From Amaurobius ferox (Eukaryota > Arthropoda > Arachnida > Araneae > Amaurobiidae): 64,000 nucleotides of DNA. The DNA lies in contig OX578146.1 in the NCBI GenBank assembly GCA_951213105.1, forward strand, positions 113,440,127 through 113,504,126, written 5' to 3'. Below the pieces are notes generated by a model that ran no database searches, had not been told where the DNA came from, and saw only the letters and a program-made list of their open reading frames with translations. A program made the position numbers and the translations under genes. Below are positions 10,779-21,800 of this stretch, piece after piece. Position 1 is the first letter of the stretch. Every line of letters starts with the position of its first letter.

Positions 10779-12032
10779 AACACTTTACAACAAAGTTGAA
10801 AAGTGTTTATGACTTTGTTCATTCTGTCTGTCTGTCTGTCTGTCTGTCTGTCCGTTAGCACGATAACTGCCGTAAAAATGACTTAATCAAAATGAAATTT
10901 TAGTATGTTGTTCAGACGGTCTATAGGACCTATGGGAATATAAATGAATAATATCACCCAATTAGTTTTGGATTGAACCCGGTTGAAAAAATGGAATACA
11001 TTGAGCCCTATGGGACCTAATTTTTCAAGCATTTTTTAAGCGGATCTAAAATTCACAAATTGCTTCGAAAATTTTAGGCAATATTCAAATTGTTCCATAA
11101 AATATATAAAAAAAAATTCAGCGAAATATATTCAGTAGTTTTTTAAATAAAAATTAAAATAATAATAACACCTCTTATATGAAGCGATCACGTGTCCATG
11201 ATATGAAACGATCACATGACCCACTTCAAAATGATATATGGCATCCATCTTGTCTCAAAATCGTGATTTTTAAAGTTCTTTCTAATTCATATTGAGTGTT
11301 GTATCCATCCTAAAACTACTTTATTTTGGCCTAAATTCTGTGCATCTACATACTTTAACAACGCAATGACAATATATTTCAGTTTAAATGCTCATACAAA
11401 TTTGATTATTTCTACTATTAAGCCTATTTTTCACCTATGTAAAATGTAAACAGCAAAATATGTAGAATGAGTTGTATTAGAATCGCTGTAATTCTTTAAC
11501 ACAAAATCATTTAGTCCATGGAGTCTGCATGGCTGATATGAATGAAATATTCATTGATTTTAGAAAGAGAAGGACGATAATTTTCGATGAAGTTTTACGC
11601 ATAGAGTTTTACTATGAATTATGAATTATGAATTTTTAATTATGAATGAAATGTTGCTTTTATAGAGAGAGCCAGGCGTGTTATTTTTTTATGACGTCAT
11701 TTGAATGAATTTCAGTTGTTTTCGATGAAGTTTTCAAATATAATAAATTATCGTAGTATTATGATAATTCTAAAATTATTACCGAGAAATGTATCACATT
11801 TTAGAGATGTTTAAACCAGGCAATTTATATTTTAATGCCGTCATTTGAATGAAGTTAATTTTTTTCGATGAAGGTTTAAGGTTTCAAATATAATAAATTA
11901 ATGTAGTATTGTGATAAGTTTTAAAATATTACCGAGGAATGTATTGCATTTTAGACATGTTTAAATAAAATTGCATTGAAGTTGGAAAGTGTTTCATAAT
12001 CAATGCTTTAAGCATGATTGATCTTTCTTGTT
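10779..12032 (+). mobile_element. Family C element, copy 1
   Basis: Starts with the hairpin AACACTTTACAAC..GTTGAAAAGTGTT, followed by a GTCT tract and GTTAGCACGATAACTGCCG. It ends with GTTGGAAAGTGTTTCATAAT (the inverted match to the start) plus a further 40 bp ending TTGATCTTTCTTGTTA. The same two ends occur at 50349/52442 and 54429/55408. Strand is that carrying GTCT. The structure parallels families A and B. Confidence 0.75.
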
Positions 12033-12150
12033 AAGGATTGATTTCAGGATTAAAATATCTGAAAACGTTGAAAATGATCGCAGGCGAAATATTATTTTAC
12101 ATGCGGCCATATTTGTGCAGAGTTTTGAATTAATTGTGTTTTATATTATT

Positions 12151-12277
12151 ACTTTCCTTATATACATAATGTATAAGGAAAGTATTGTGACGGGGTCGAA
12201 AATTCGAATTCGAGTTTTAGACGGGAGAGCACGTTTCAAGCATCCCTGAACACGAATCGAACATTTTTAAAGTGATG

Positions 12278-12315
<38 letters not shown>

Positions 12316-13102
12316 AGTGAGTCTGTGGCGACGATATCTCACGAACGAATGGAGCGATTCGATTGAAATTTGGTACAAAAATCACCATTCATGAATACAG
12401 GAAGCCTATTGTTTTAAAATACAATCGAATGTCCAGAACCCTCCTAAATTTCCAAGTGAAATTTTGAAAAAATCAAAACCTTTAATAACGTTACGCAAAT
12501 AGACATTTCTTATGCAATTTTTCCTTAGAAAACGATTGACATAAATTTTAAACTAAATTTTAGACTAAATAATTTTAGCTAACATGAACCATTTTCGAGA
12601 TATTGCACATTTTTCAAATAAAATTTATCAAAAAGTCCAATAAATTAACAAAAATATTAACTGTTAAGAAACATGTTTACTTTTCATATGTAATATCATG
12701 CGATAAATTTGGTGACATCATTCTCGTGGATCTAACTCGTTCCATTCACGGGAAAAGATACTTTGAGTAATACTTTTGTATTTGAACGCCAATAGTCATT
12801 TATCTGCTGTAAGAATAATTTATTTCTCCGTCCATAACGCTTGGCAAGATTTTGGCGACGAATTTAGCGGAATGTCGCCAACTTGGCGACATATTTAGAT
12901 GTTGTCAAATTAACGAAAATCTCGCCAAATGGAAAAAATGACGCTAAATCAATGAAAATGACGACTAATTCAAGAAAATTTAATATCTTTGAAAGAATAA
13001 AAAATGTTATTCTTATAGTAGATACTTATAAACTCTAAAAGTAGTAAATTCATTGCATTATATAAGGGAAGTCATGTGCTGCCCACATTAGATTTTTTTT
13101 TT
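12151..13102 (-). mobile_element. Family A element, copy 1 (left arm of inverted pair)
   Basis: Read on the minus strand it has the A layout. It starts AATCTAATGTGGGCAGCACA, then a block with repeated 'TTTGGCGA'-like words, then a conserved block (CGAATGGAGCGATTCGATTG on the plus strand here) next to a GT tract. It ends with the hairpin ACTTTCCTTATATAC..GTATAAGGAAAGT (12151-12183). It is about 950 bp long. No open frame is conserved between copies. Confidence 0.85.
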
Positions 13103-13357
13103 ATAGTTGACCTCGCATTTCGTGTTTCTAAGATTGGTTTTAGGCATATACTTTCAAATTGAAAGTTTGCTTAAATTAAATGCGAAATTTTTTTATATAA
13201 TTTTTTTTCGGATGTAAAAAAAAAAAAATAGGAGGTCTTACTTTTTATACGGTTCCCTAAAACAAAAATTCAATTCAAAAAAAGTTTTGCTAAACAGAAA
13301 CTAGTCTAAAACAGTTCTGCAATTATCTACAATATTCATAAATATATATATACAATA

Positions 13358-14138
13358 GAAAAATCTGATGTGGGCAGCACATGACTTTCCTTATATAATG
13401 CAATGAATATACTACTTTTACAGTAAAAAAATAGATTATTTTTATAGTAGATATTTATATTCTTTCCAAGATATTGAATTTTCGTTAATTAGTCATCATT
13501 TTCATCGATTTAGCTTCATTTTCATCCATTTGCCGAGATTTTCGTTAATTTGGCAACATTTAAAAAGTCGTCAAATTGGCGACATTCCGCCAAATTCTTC
13601 GCCAAATTCTCGCCAAGCATTATGGACGGATAAATAAGTTATTCTTATAACAGATAAATGACTATTGGCGTTCAAATACAAAATTATTACTCAAAGTATC
13701 TTTTTTCATGAATGGAACGAGCTAGATCCACGAGAATGATGTCACCCAATTTATCGCATGGTATTACATACGAAAAGTGAACATGTTTCTCAATAGGAAA
13801 TTTTTCTTTTATTTTATATGATTTTTTGATAATTTTTTTTGAAAAATTTGCAATATCTATCTCAAGAACGGTTCATGTTAGCGTTCTAAAATTTATGTCA
13901 ATCGTTTTCTAATGAAGAATTACATAAGAAATGTCTATTTACGTAACTTTATTAGAGGTTTTGATTTTTGACGATTTTTTCAAAATTTCACTCGAAAATT
14001 TAGGGGGGGGGGTTTCTGAACATTCGATTGCGTATAAAAACAATAGGCTTTCAGTGTTTACGGATTGTAATTTTTTGTACCAAATTTCGTTCGAATCGGT
14101 CCATTCGTGCGTCAGTTATCGTCTCCACAGGCTCACTG

Positions 14139-14171
<33 letters not shown>

Positions 14172-14296
14172 TCACTTCAAAAATGTTCGATTCGTGATTA
14201 GGGATGTTGAAATGTGCTCTTCCGTCGAAAATTCGAATTCGAATTTTCGACCAAGTCACAAAACTTTCCTTATATACAATAATGTAAAAGGAAAGT
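13358..14296 (+). mobile_element. Family A element, copy 2 (right arm of inverted pair)
   Basis: Same element as 12151-13102 in the opposite orientation, 255 bp away, so the two left ends (TCTGATGTGGGCAGCACATG) face each other. It ends with the hairpin at 14263-14296. The CA tract is at about 14140-14165 and a run of G is at about 14004. The 88-codon frame at 13931 is element sequence. Confidence 0.87.
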
Positions 14297-14659
14297 CAAA
14301 AGAAAATGTAAAAAACTGCCAAAATAGGGAAAATTGAAATCAGACTTTCCTTCAATTCGACAATTTTCCCTTGGTTCAAAGATTTTTCCCTCCATTGTTG
14401 ACTCGTACTGCAAGGGCGAACTCCAAATTGAAAGCAGTCTTTGCATGAAACGTAACAGCACAATATTTTTACCCGACCCTGTGTTTGAAGGGAAGAAAAT
14501 TTCCAATTTTTTAAGAAGTAATAACGAAATAAATGCGATAACGAGATTTTCTTTTCTTCAGACTAGTTACTGTGCTGCAAAACTTTCTTTAATTGCAATT
14601 TTTTTACTCAAGTTACCGTATAAAAATTTAGATTCCCTATTTTCTGAAAATGCAACCCA

Positions 14660-14661
<2 letters not shown>

Positions 14662-14750
<89 letters not shown>
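14662..14750. repeat. (AT)n microsatellite
   Basis: About 44 uninterrupted AT dinucleotides. Confidence 0.95.
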
Positions 14751-14753
<3 letters not shown>

Positions 14754-14774
14754 AAATGTCGTATTTAATTTTTA

Positions 14775-14970
14775 AAAACTTTCAATTTGAATGTATGTGT
14801 TCAAAACCAATTGCTGAAGCACGAAGCGAGGGAACAACTATACTAAAACAATCTGATTCAAATTATACTGAAACACTCTGATGTAAAACACTTCCAAATT
14901 GGATATATGTGTCCAAAACCAATTGCCGAAGCACGAAGCGAAAGAACAACTACACTAAAATATCCCGATT
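14775..14970 (+). repeat. Direct duplication of about 83 bp
   Basis: 14775-14857 and 14887-14970 share GTGTTCAAAACCAATTGC or GTGTCCAAAACCAATTGC, then AAGCACGAAGCGA and GAACAACTA.ACTAAAA. Confidence 0.75.
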
Positions 14971-14975
14971 CGCCA

Positions 14976-15440
14976 ATCGAAGTTCAATAAAAGCGTATAA
15001 AAACTCGCATATACAATAGTTTGCTTCATACTAACACAGATTATGAGAGAAATAGTCCTACACAATATGGATTATGAATATATGACAAATTTAAGTGAAG
15101 GTTCAAGGATTTTACACAGAGAAACACAAAACTACTACATACTTAGTAATGGTATCCAGATTCCTACTCTTTTTGTACTTCCAGTTGATCGTTATACACT
15201 AACTGATACATAAACATGCCACAACCTTCTAGCATCACATTGAGGTAGACTATTATCATTCACAAGATCTTACATGCACGCCGTTGGCAATGCCGTTTCT
15301 AGCTTTGAGCAGTGTCTCAACCATCTGTTCAAACAAATCTACCGCTATGTAGTAAACAGGGGTATATGAAACCTCTGTAAACATATGAAGCCTGATAGAA
15401 CTTATATTTTATCAGCTTTCAGAAAGCATAACATATTTAT
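14976..15440. other. Unassigned DNA
   Basis: No recognised gene or repeat. Composition is less extreme than in the surroundings. Confidence 0.4.
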
Positions 15441-15458
15441 ATTAGGACAGCGTAACAC

Positions 15459-15540
15459 ATTGCAGATAGCAGCGTTTACGGACGGGTTTTATACTTGCTA
15501 TACACACGTTAGAATGGAATAGCTGTTAAATGCAATAGCA
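15459..15540 (-). ncRNA. Decayed hammerhead-type repeat
   Basis: The minus strand shows the outer stem (ATTGCA...TGCAAT), TTCCATTCTAACG in place of TTCCATGCTGATG, and AAAACCCGTCCG in place of GAAACCGGTCCA. The catalytic core is lost. It is related to the hammerhead-bearing repeats at 16.2-16.9 kb. Confidence 0.45.
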
Positions 15541-15829
15541 ACGTATTACACTACTTACCAAAAGTTAAGTACACTGCAATAAATCCGATATAACTCGTAA
15601 AGTTTTGTGTTGATTGACTCTAAATTTTACAAGAAGGTAGTCAATTGAGCAATCTATGAATATAATAATAAAATCAAACAAGATGTATTTAGGTATATTT
15701 TTACCATTTAATTGCTTACTTCACACTTATTACATTCGGGAAAAGATTTGTATGCTAATTCAAACAAACCAAACAGCCTTAACATAAGACGTGAATCTTC
15801 TGACTTTGACCCAAGATTCGCATCAGCAT

Positions 15830-16135
15830 TTCATCCCTTCAAGTAGACACCCGAGCGCACCAGAGGACAATAACAGTAAGCCCAGTAGAAGGCATTTTTC
15901 AATTCTTAGAGCGTAGTTGGAGGATGTAGACAGGCAGAGACAGCTCTTCCAAGAGCATCTGATTGCTTTCTTTGTGGGATTGAGGTCCGAAGAATACGCT
16001 GCGACCATTGCATACGAGCAATACCTTTGATTCAATGTTGATCCATCAGCCCTGCTCTGTGTAGCCAAGCGTTATCGTTCATTAAAAACAAATCTGAACC
16101 CACTGCAGCAGCGTGGAGTCTCACGAAGGATTCAA
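15830..16135 (+). pseudogene. Possible decayed coding sequence, unrecognised
   Basis: Less AT-rich than its flanks. One plus-strand frame encodes a long helix-like stretch (LEDVDRQRQLFQEHLIAFFV, then a stop at about 16029, then ALLCVAKRYRSLKTNLNPLQ). Another frame gives a CFLCG...CDHC pattern. Neither is recognisable. It lies just upstream of hammerhead repeats and could be a relic of a retroelement, or chance. Confidence 0.2.
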
Positions 16136-16164
16136 GAACTTAATCTTAAAAAGTCGTAAACTGA

Positions 16165-16237
16165 AGACAATATTCCAGCTATTCATTGCTGATGAGCTTG
16201 TAATACGCGCGAAACCGGTCCATGGGCACAGTTATCT
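16165..16237 (+). ncRNA. Type I hammerhead ribozyme, core intact, weak stem I
   Basis: CTGATGA (16189-16195), a short GC-closed stem II, GAAA (16211-16214), then ACCGGT (16214-16219) followed by C at the predicted cleavage position 16220. The conserved core residues of the hammerhead fold are all present. Stem III is the self-complementary ACCGGT with no loop, a form that in Penelope-like elements and newt satellite acts as a dimer. Stem I (CATTG against CATGG) has mismatches, so activity is uncertain. Confidence 0.65.
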
Positions 16238-16435
16238 GCAATGGGAGTGTCTTCTTTGTTTTTGAGAATATCACTTTCTGGCAGGCTCTTATGAATTTGA
16301 TCTTGAATTTTGCAGCTTCGTACAGCCCGAGCTAAATTGTACACGAATTTTATGTTGGTTATGGGGATGGATAGAATGTGTCCGCTCCCATAGAAATGCA
16401 CAAAATTGCGGCAAAAAACAAGTTTTCTTGCTGCC

Positions 16436-16513
16436 ATTGCAGTTAACGGTTATTCCATGGTGATGACCGTATAATAATCGTGATACCGGTCCATGGATAC
16501 TGTTATCTGCAAT
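16436..16513 (+). ncRNA. Hammerhead-like motif in unit 1, core mutated
   Basis: Outer stem ATTGCAGTTAAC...GTTATCTGCAAT and inner stem CCATG...CATGG are well kept, and ACCGGTC is present. CTGATGA has become GTGATGA and GAAA has become GATA, so self-cleavage is not expected. Confidence 0.65.
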
Positions 16514-16804
16514 AGAAATGTTTTCTTATTTTCTTTCAGTCTTCGAGCTTTCCGAAAATCGACAAGTTAACGATATCGAGCAACATTTTCTGTGAAGCTT
16601 GGCAAATTTCACGTGAAGATGCCTTTTCTTTTAAAATCTCTAATAGTAGGGGCGAAATATGCGTTAAACTTCCGATAATCTGGCATGGCCGGGTCTCTTG
16701 TAATGCAAAATTATCAAATTCGATGGGTAATTGAATGTCAAACTAATATGGAGTAAAAATGAGCGTGTTCGCAAAATTGCGCAGAAAACAAGTTCTCTTG
16801 CTGG

Positions 16805-16883
16805 CATTGCAGGTAACGGTTATTCCATGCTTATGAGCGCATAATAATTGTGAAACCCGTCCATGTATACTGTTATCTGCAAT
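16805..16883 (+). ncRNA. Hammerhead-like motif in unit 2, core mutated
   Basis: Stems ATTGCAGGTAAC...GTTATCTGCAAT and CCATG...CATG are kept and GAAA (16852-16855) is intact. CTGATGA reads CTTATGA and ACCGGT reads ACCCGT. Probably inactive. Confidence 0.65.
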
Positions 16884-17585
16884 AGAAATGTTTTCTTGTT
16901 TTCTTTCAGTTCTCGAGCTTTCCGAAAATCGGCAAGTTAGCGATATCGAGCGACATTTTTTGTGAAGCTTGCCAAATTTTACGGGGAAGTTGTTTTGTTT
17001 TTAAAATCTCTCATAGCAGGGGGAAAGAGATGCAGTAAATTTCCGATAACCCGGCATGTTTGGGACTCAAGCGATGTCAAATTACTAAATTAGCCGAATT
17101 ATTGAATGTCAAACTAAAAGAGTAAAAAATGAGAAAAAATAATTCAAAACAAAATAATGAACAATAAATGTGGTATTTATTATCATAAAACGTTAAGTCA
17201 GTATTACAGTATATATAGTAAGTAAAAAAACATGTAAATTAATTTAAAATTATAAGTAAACTTCAATGAACAGAAACGTGCATGTGAAATCACATCTCAG
17301 TACAGCCGATAGCGTGCCGGACTATCAAATCAGCCCAAACATTGGATGCCGGATTAAAGGAAATACACTGTACTGGGTAACTGAAACAATATATTCATTT
17401 CTAGTTTCAATTACTAAGTTTCTGAAAAGAAAAACCAAAAGTCACCATTGGTGGATAGTTGACTATTTGCCAATTTCATGTGCTATCCATCTAGTTAAAC
17501 TTGACTGTAAGTTTATTTTTTTACACTTACCAATTCACTTCAATAACAATATTATAAAGATCCCACAGAGGAAAATTCGTTCTCA

Positions 17586-17925
17586 TTATTTGGCGACTTT
17601 TCTTGGCGACGTCTTGAGCTTCCGTTCCGATTGTGCGTATGTTTGCATGGAAAAACGTTTAAGAATCATTTTCTCCCCATAAAACTACGTGATTCTACAG
17701 ACAAATGATCTTATATCTTGTTTTATTGCCGATTCTTCACTGCGGCATGTAAAATAATATAGGCACACCACAGCTACATAGAAATGCATTAAAGAAAAGA
17801 ATGTGAACAGTGATTTTTTTCTTCTTTTAAATGGAAGAAATAAGATTGGTGATATTCTAATCGCGTGTTGCCGTGAAGCGGTTAGAACAATGCATGTAGC
17901 CATTGTTTATTCTTTGAGAGAGAGA
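17586..17925 (+). repeat. Dispersed repeat E, copy 1
   Basis: Matches 20660-20985: TTTGGCGACTTT.CTTGGCGA, CATAAAACTACGTGATTCT, TGTTTTAT.GC.G..TCTTCAC and AATCGCGTGTTGC.G.GAA.CGGTTA. It covers the end of the 138-codon frame at 17266-17682, which makes that frame doubtful as a gene. Confidence 0.75.
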
Positions 17926-17929
17926 AGGA

Positions 17930-19270
17930 ATCTATATTTAGAATTCTATTTTCTCCATTGATTGATTAGACTTGGTTTGAGAAGTTTAAAGATGGATAAA
18001 GTAATAATCTAATTCGTCTAACACGTGAATTTTGCTGCAGATTTGCCAGAAATTACAGAACTTCACTTTTTACTCCGGATTCTTACAACGAAAATTGGAG
18101 TTATAAAATCGTTCCTTATTTATTTAAATCTGTGTTTTGAAAAAAAACGGTTCTCTAATATGCAAAATTAGTCGTGAGAAAATTGTCAAAGTTATAGAAC
18201 TTAAACAACTTTGACCTAATCAAAAGAAACTGCTAAAGCATAGATTTGAGGAGTCATACAAAAATTGCAATTCGTTAGATAAAATTTTGTAATTGACAAC
18301 TTACACGCGTTCACTATCTTGAGCAAAGTCTTATACAATCCCCGATGTCTCTTCGAAAACTTTATTTAATGATATAACTATGATGGTAAATTAGTTTGAC
18401 AATGGAACTGGAACTTTTTGTGTGACTAGTTGGGACATGCAATATATTTTTCTAATAGAAAATTTTTTCAAGCAGGTTCGGATAAAAAGTTACATTTTGC
18501 ACTTTCTTTCACCGAAAGGTGTAACAGAATCTCAATTTGCATACGATGATAATCTACCACAATTTATTAATCATGGATTAATATTTTAAGGAATACTGTC
18601 TGCCATTTATTAATCTGAAGCTATGGATCTACGACCAATCTTTCATGTTGTCCAATCTTTTTGAAACATCCTGTATATATTGTTATAAGTATTTCCAAAA
18701 CATTTAATCATTGAATAATACTGAACATAATAACTTAAATACTAAGTGAAAATAATAATGTAAAAGTAGGCATTACAAAACATTAAAAATAGAATAAAAC
18801 TAATGTACACAGAAAAAAAATTGCTTTAATGATGGTGAGTTGCTTGTTGATGAGGATTTTCTTCCTTAAACATTGGGTAAATGGAATTGTTAACAGAACT
18901 TTGGTATATCCACGTAAAAATATCAAAATGTAGCTCGTATTGAGTTAAAATAACGGGTTGACTGTTATCTCGATTTTTAAATTTATTTAAAAACTGCTAA
19001 ATTTTTTTAAATATGCTTTTCTCATTCTGAAGAAAAGGTATAATGTATTTTATCATATTATTTAAAAGATATAAATTTGCGATTTCATGTGTTTGCATAA
19101 AGCATAAAAATATCATCTCTTGTTCACAAATATTCAAAATCTCCTGAGACTGGCAAATATAGACAGGTATTTCAAGATGGAAACGAAATAAATTTATTTT
19201 CAGCATTTTTCAAGTTCTAACCTACAGCCTCCTGGAGGATATAACCGTCAGACAACCATATATATTCCAA
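17930..19270. other. Unassigned DNA with one transposon-end-like sequence
   Basis: No gene seen. AATCTTTTTGAAACATCCTG followed by TATA at about 18654-18677 resembles the outer end of TA-flanked transposons such as the one at 40575-41483, but I could not find its partner. Confidence 0.4.
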
Positions 19271-19271
19271 T

Positions 19272-19409
19272 TGTTTGCAGTTGGTTGTTGTTGAGACCAG
19301 ACCGTCCGACCTATCAGAAAGGTGCAAGGTAACTGTTTGGACGGCTGGGAAGTGCCACCCAATTTAGACCGGAATCCAGTGGGCGAGGCATCCACTGTTT
19401 GCAGTTGGT
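19272..19409 (-). mobile_element. 5'-truncated SINE-1 with 14-bp target duplication
   Basis: The minus-strand SINE body (CCACTGGATTCCGGTC, GTGGCACTTCC, CTGATAGGTCGGACGGTCTG, CAACAACAAC) spans 19395 to 19286. It is flanked by perfect repeats TGTTTGCAGTTGGT at 19272-19285 and 19396-19409. It begins a little further upstream in the SINE (TGGATGCCTCGCCCACTGG) than the copy at 1015. Confidence 0.9.
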
Positions 19410-20220
19410 ATATTTGTTCTTTTATTGCAGTTATTATAAAAACCATCTGAACCCTTTCTACTAGTGGAAATTAAAAATGACATTTTTAATTTCCTTCTTT
19501 TTAATCTTTCTTCACAAGTTCAATTTGGCAAATGGAGCAATTGCGGATTTTCCTGCTGATTTTGATCAATTTGTCAGACATCTCTATATGCAAAAATCGA
19601 TAGTGACTAAGGGAAAAAATATTTTTATTTATTATCATCTTAAAATTGGAATGAAAAAGTGAGAAGAAATATTGGCTACATCGGCAACCGTATGAAAAAA
19701 GCGTTTTTCCAAATTATATTTTGTATAAAAATTAATTAATTCATAAAAAATATAATTAGTTTCAAATGGCAAAGCAAAATCTTTACACCATTCATGATTC
19801 GTGGTCTACTTTGAAAGCATATTTATCCTAATAATCTTTTACCAAGAGACGCCGAAACAAATGTTTCGAAACCGATAAGTCAAACTTTGATTACCCATAA
19901 CTTCCCATGTGATTGACAATGACAGATAATATCATATGTGGGATCTGCAAGTCAAAACTTTCCATATGAACTAAAACTTTCAAGCAAATGCGATATTTAG
20001 TTGATATTTGTCTTTGAAGCTTCTTGGTGTTGGTAACGAGCCTGTCAAAGCAATGAATTAAGTTTATCGAAGCAACTAATTAAGTTCATCGAAGCAGATA
20101 AACATCACAATACTGAATTAGAGATCTTAAAACTTATTTTTCTGTTAGTATCTGAAATCCGAAAATGTTAGAAAACCAATTGTTATTTTTTTTTTTGTTC
20201 CATAATATGAGAAAACAAAA

Positions 20221-20604
20221 ATAATTTACAAGGATGGTAAATATAATTTACGCAAAAAGTAAAAATAATTCGCCCAGAAAGCAAAAATAATTATTCTCAG
20301 GCAGTATAAAATATTCGTTTAAATGTATTCGCAAAGAAAAAAAAATATTTAACACAGAAAGTAAAAATAGTTCACCTAGAAAGTAAAAATAATTCACCCA
20401 GAAAGTAAAAACAATTCACTCAGGAAGTAAAAATAATTCATCTAGAAAGTTAAAACAATTCCCTCAGGAAGTAAAAATAATTCACCCAGAATGTAAAAAT
20501 ATTTCTCCTCAAAAGCAAAAATAATTCACCCAGCAAGTAAAAGTAATTCACCTAGAAAGTAAAAAGAACTTCACCCAGGATGTAAAAATAATTCATTATT
20601 TTTC
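20221..20604 (+). repeat. A-rich tandem array (about 22-bp unit)
   Basis: Around 16 imperfect copies of a unit close to AAAGTAAAAATAATTCACCC plus AG. The edges fade on the left side. Confidence 0.88.
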
Positions 20605-20659
20605 ATTCTTCTTATGATATTTACACTTTCGGATTTTCTTGTTTGAGAAAAAGAAACAC

Positions 20660-20985
20660 TATTTGGCGACTTTCTTGGCGAGCGGATCGGAAGACTAAGA
20701 CACGTCTTCTTAATGGCGTTAAAGACTCATTTTTTCCTCATAAAACTACGTGATTCTGCAGGCAAATGGCTCTTGCTCCCTGTTTTATCGCAGTCTCTTC
20801 ACCGCTCAATTTAAAATAACATGAGTAGCTGTACAAACAAATACATTAAACATACGAGGGGTGTACGGTGAATTGTATTTTAAAAGAAAAAGTAAAGAGA
20901 AACAGGTTTGAAGATATCGGAATCGCGTGTTGCTGAGAAACGGTTAAAATAATGCAATGAACGTTTATTCACAAGAGAAATAATG
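20660..20985 (+). repeat. Dispersed repeat E, copy 2
   Basis: Second copy of the repeat at 17586-17925, same strand, 3 kb away and considerably diverged. It directly follows the A-rich array. Confidence 0.75.
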
Positions 20986-21714
20986 CATTTCTAATATTAA
21001 ATCTTCCCTGATTGAATAGAATGCTTAATGATTTGATCAATTTAAATTGTTTAACAAGAAAGGAAATTGCCAATGCTGACACCTTTAAACATGATTTGAA
21101 ATTTGTACTTCCTTATACTATTTTTAGATAAATTAACATAAATACTCATATTTACTATACTCGGATAAATTTAACGCGGTACAAAATCAGAAATTCACAC
21201 ACACGACAAAAAACAAAATTGAAACACCATTAAGTTAAAACCTTCCGAGAACCGAGAAAGTTGGTATGTAATTGCAAGCAGATTATTAAAGTTTGACAGC
21301 TAGTGAATGTTTAGTTCTTTTCCATACTGCATTTGACGTGCGTTCCTTGCGGCATATGTAAAAATTATCAGACGCATTCTGTGAACAACATCTTGGTTGC
21401 TACTGCCTTTGCATTGACTTCAGTTTTTCCAAATAATGCCTCTCTCTACCACACACTCGAAGACCCAACCCTCATCTGAACGGTAACTTAGAAGAATCGC
21501 ATCGTGTGACTGTTTATGTTAATGAATCAACCGCCATCTGGGTCATAATGATGCCACCGGAGCACGTTGTTGATTGGTAGCAGGGGATGTATTAAGGCTC
21601 TTAGATATACAGACGGACGCAACCGCCATTTCGACTCCAATCGATCGAGTCAATTATCGTCTGTATGTGCTATTTCAATGGCGCGTCCGCGCGCGCATGT
21701 TACATTTCTGATAT

Positions 21715-21800
21715 TTGATACGCGATTTAGCTATAAAATCAGTGCTTCTGCTTTCAAACAGTTGTACCAATCGTTCAAGAGAGTTCTCTGAAATGTTGTA
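21715..21800 (+). promoter_or_regulatory. Candidate TATA-initiator core promoter
   Basis: TATAAAA at 21732-21738 lies 28 bp upstream of ACAGTT (A at 21760), which resembles an arthropod initiator. The upstream 200 bp are less AT-rich than the rest and contain CpG-rich GGCGCGTCCGCGCGCGC. No convincing coding exon follows: 34 codons from 22122 and 106 codons on the minus strand (21775-22095) are unrecognised. This is only a candidate. Confidence 0.3.

Larger units (their letters stand above)
16402..17130 (+). repeat. Tandem duplication of a hammerhead-bearing unit (about 365-370 bp each)
   Basis: Unit 1 is 16402-16771 and unit 2 is 16772-17130. Both run AAATTGCG.CA.AAAACAAGTT, TTATTCCATG, CCGTCCATG or CCGGTCCATGG, TGTTATCTGCAATAGAAATG, CGAGCTTTCCGAAAATCG, ATATCGAGC.ACATTTT, GTGAAGCTTG and TGAATGTCAAACTAA. 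Each carries one hammerhead-like motif. The arrangement resembles the tandem pseudo-LTRs of Penelope-like elements or the repeats of retrozymes. Confidence 0.8.

Noticed and set aside
10497..12032. Long terminal repeat retrotransposon using the repeated AACACTTT and TTTCCC ends
   Set aside because: Ends are inverted and hairpin-forming, there is no TG...CA, no primer-binding site and no gag-pol frame.
17266..17682. 138-codon plus-strand frame as a gene
   Set aside because: No domain, AT-driven composition, and its end lies inside dispersed repeat E.
20221..20604. CRISPR-like array of regularly spaced repeats
   Set aside because: Units are contiguous and degenerate with no unique spacers, in an evidently eukaryotic context.
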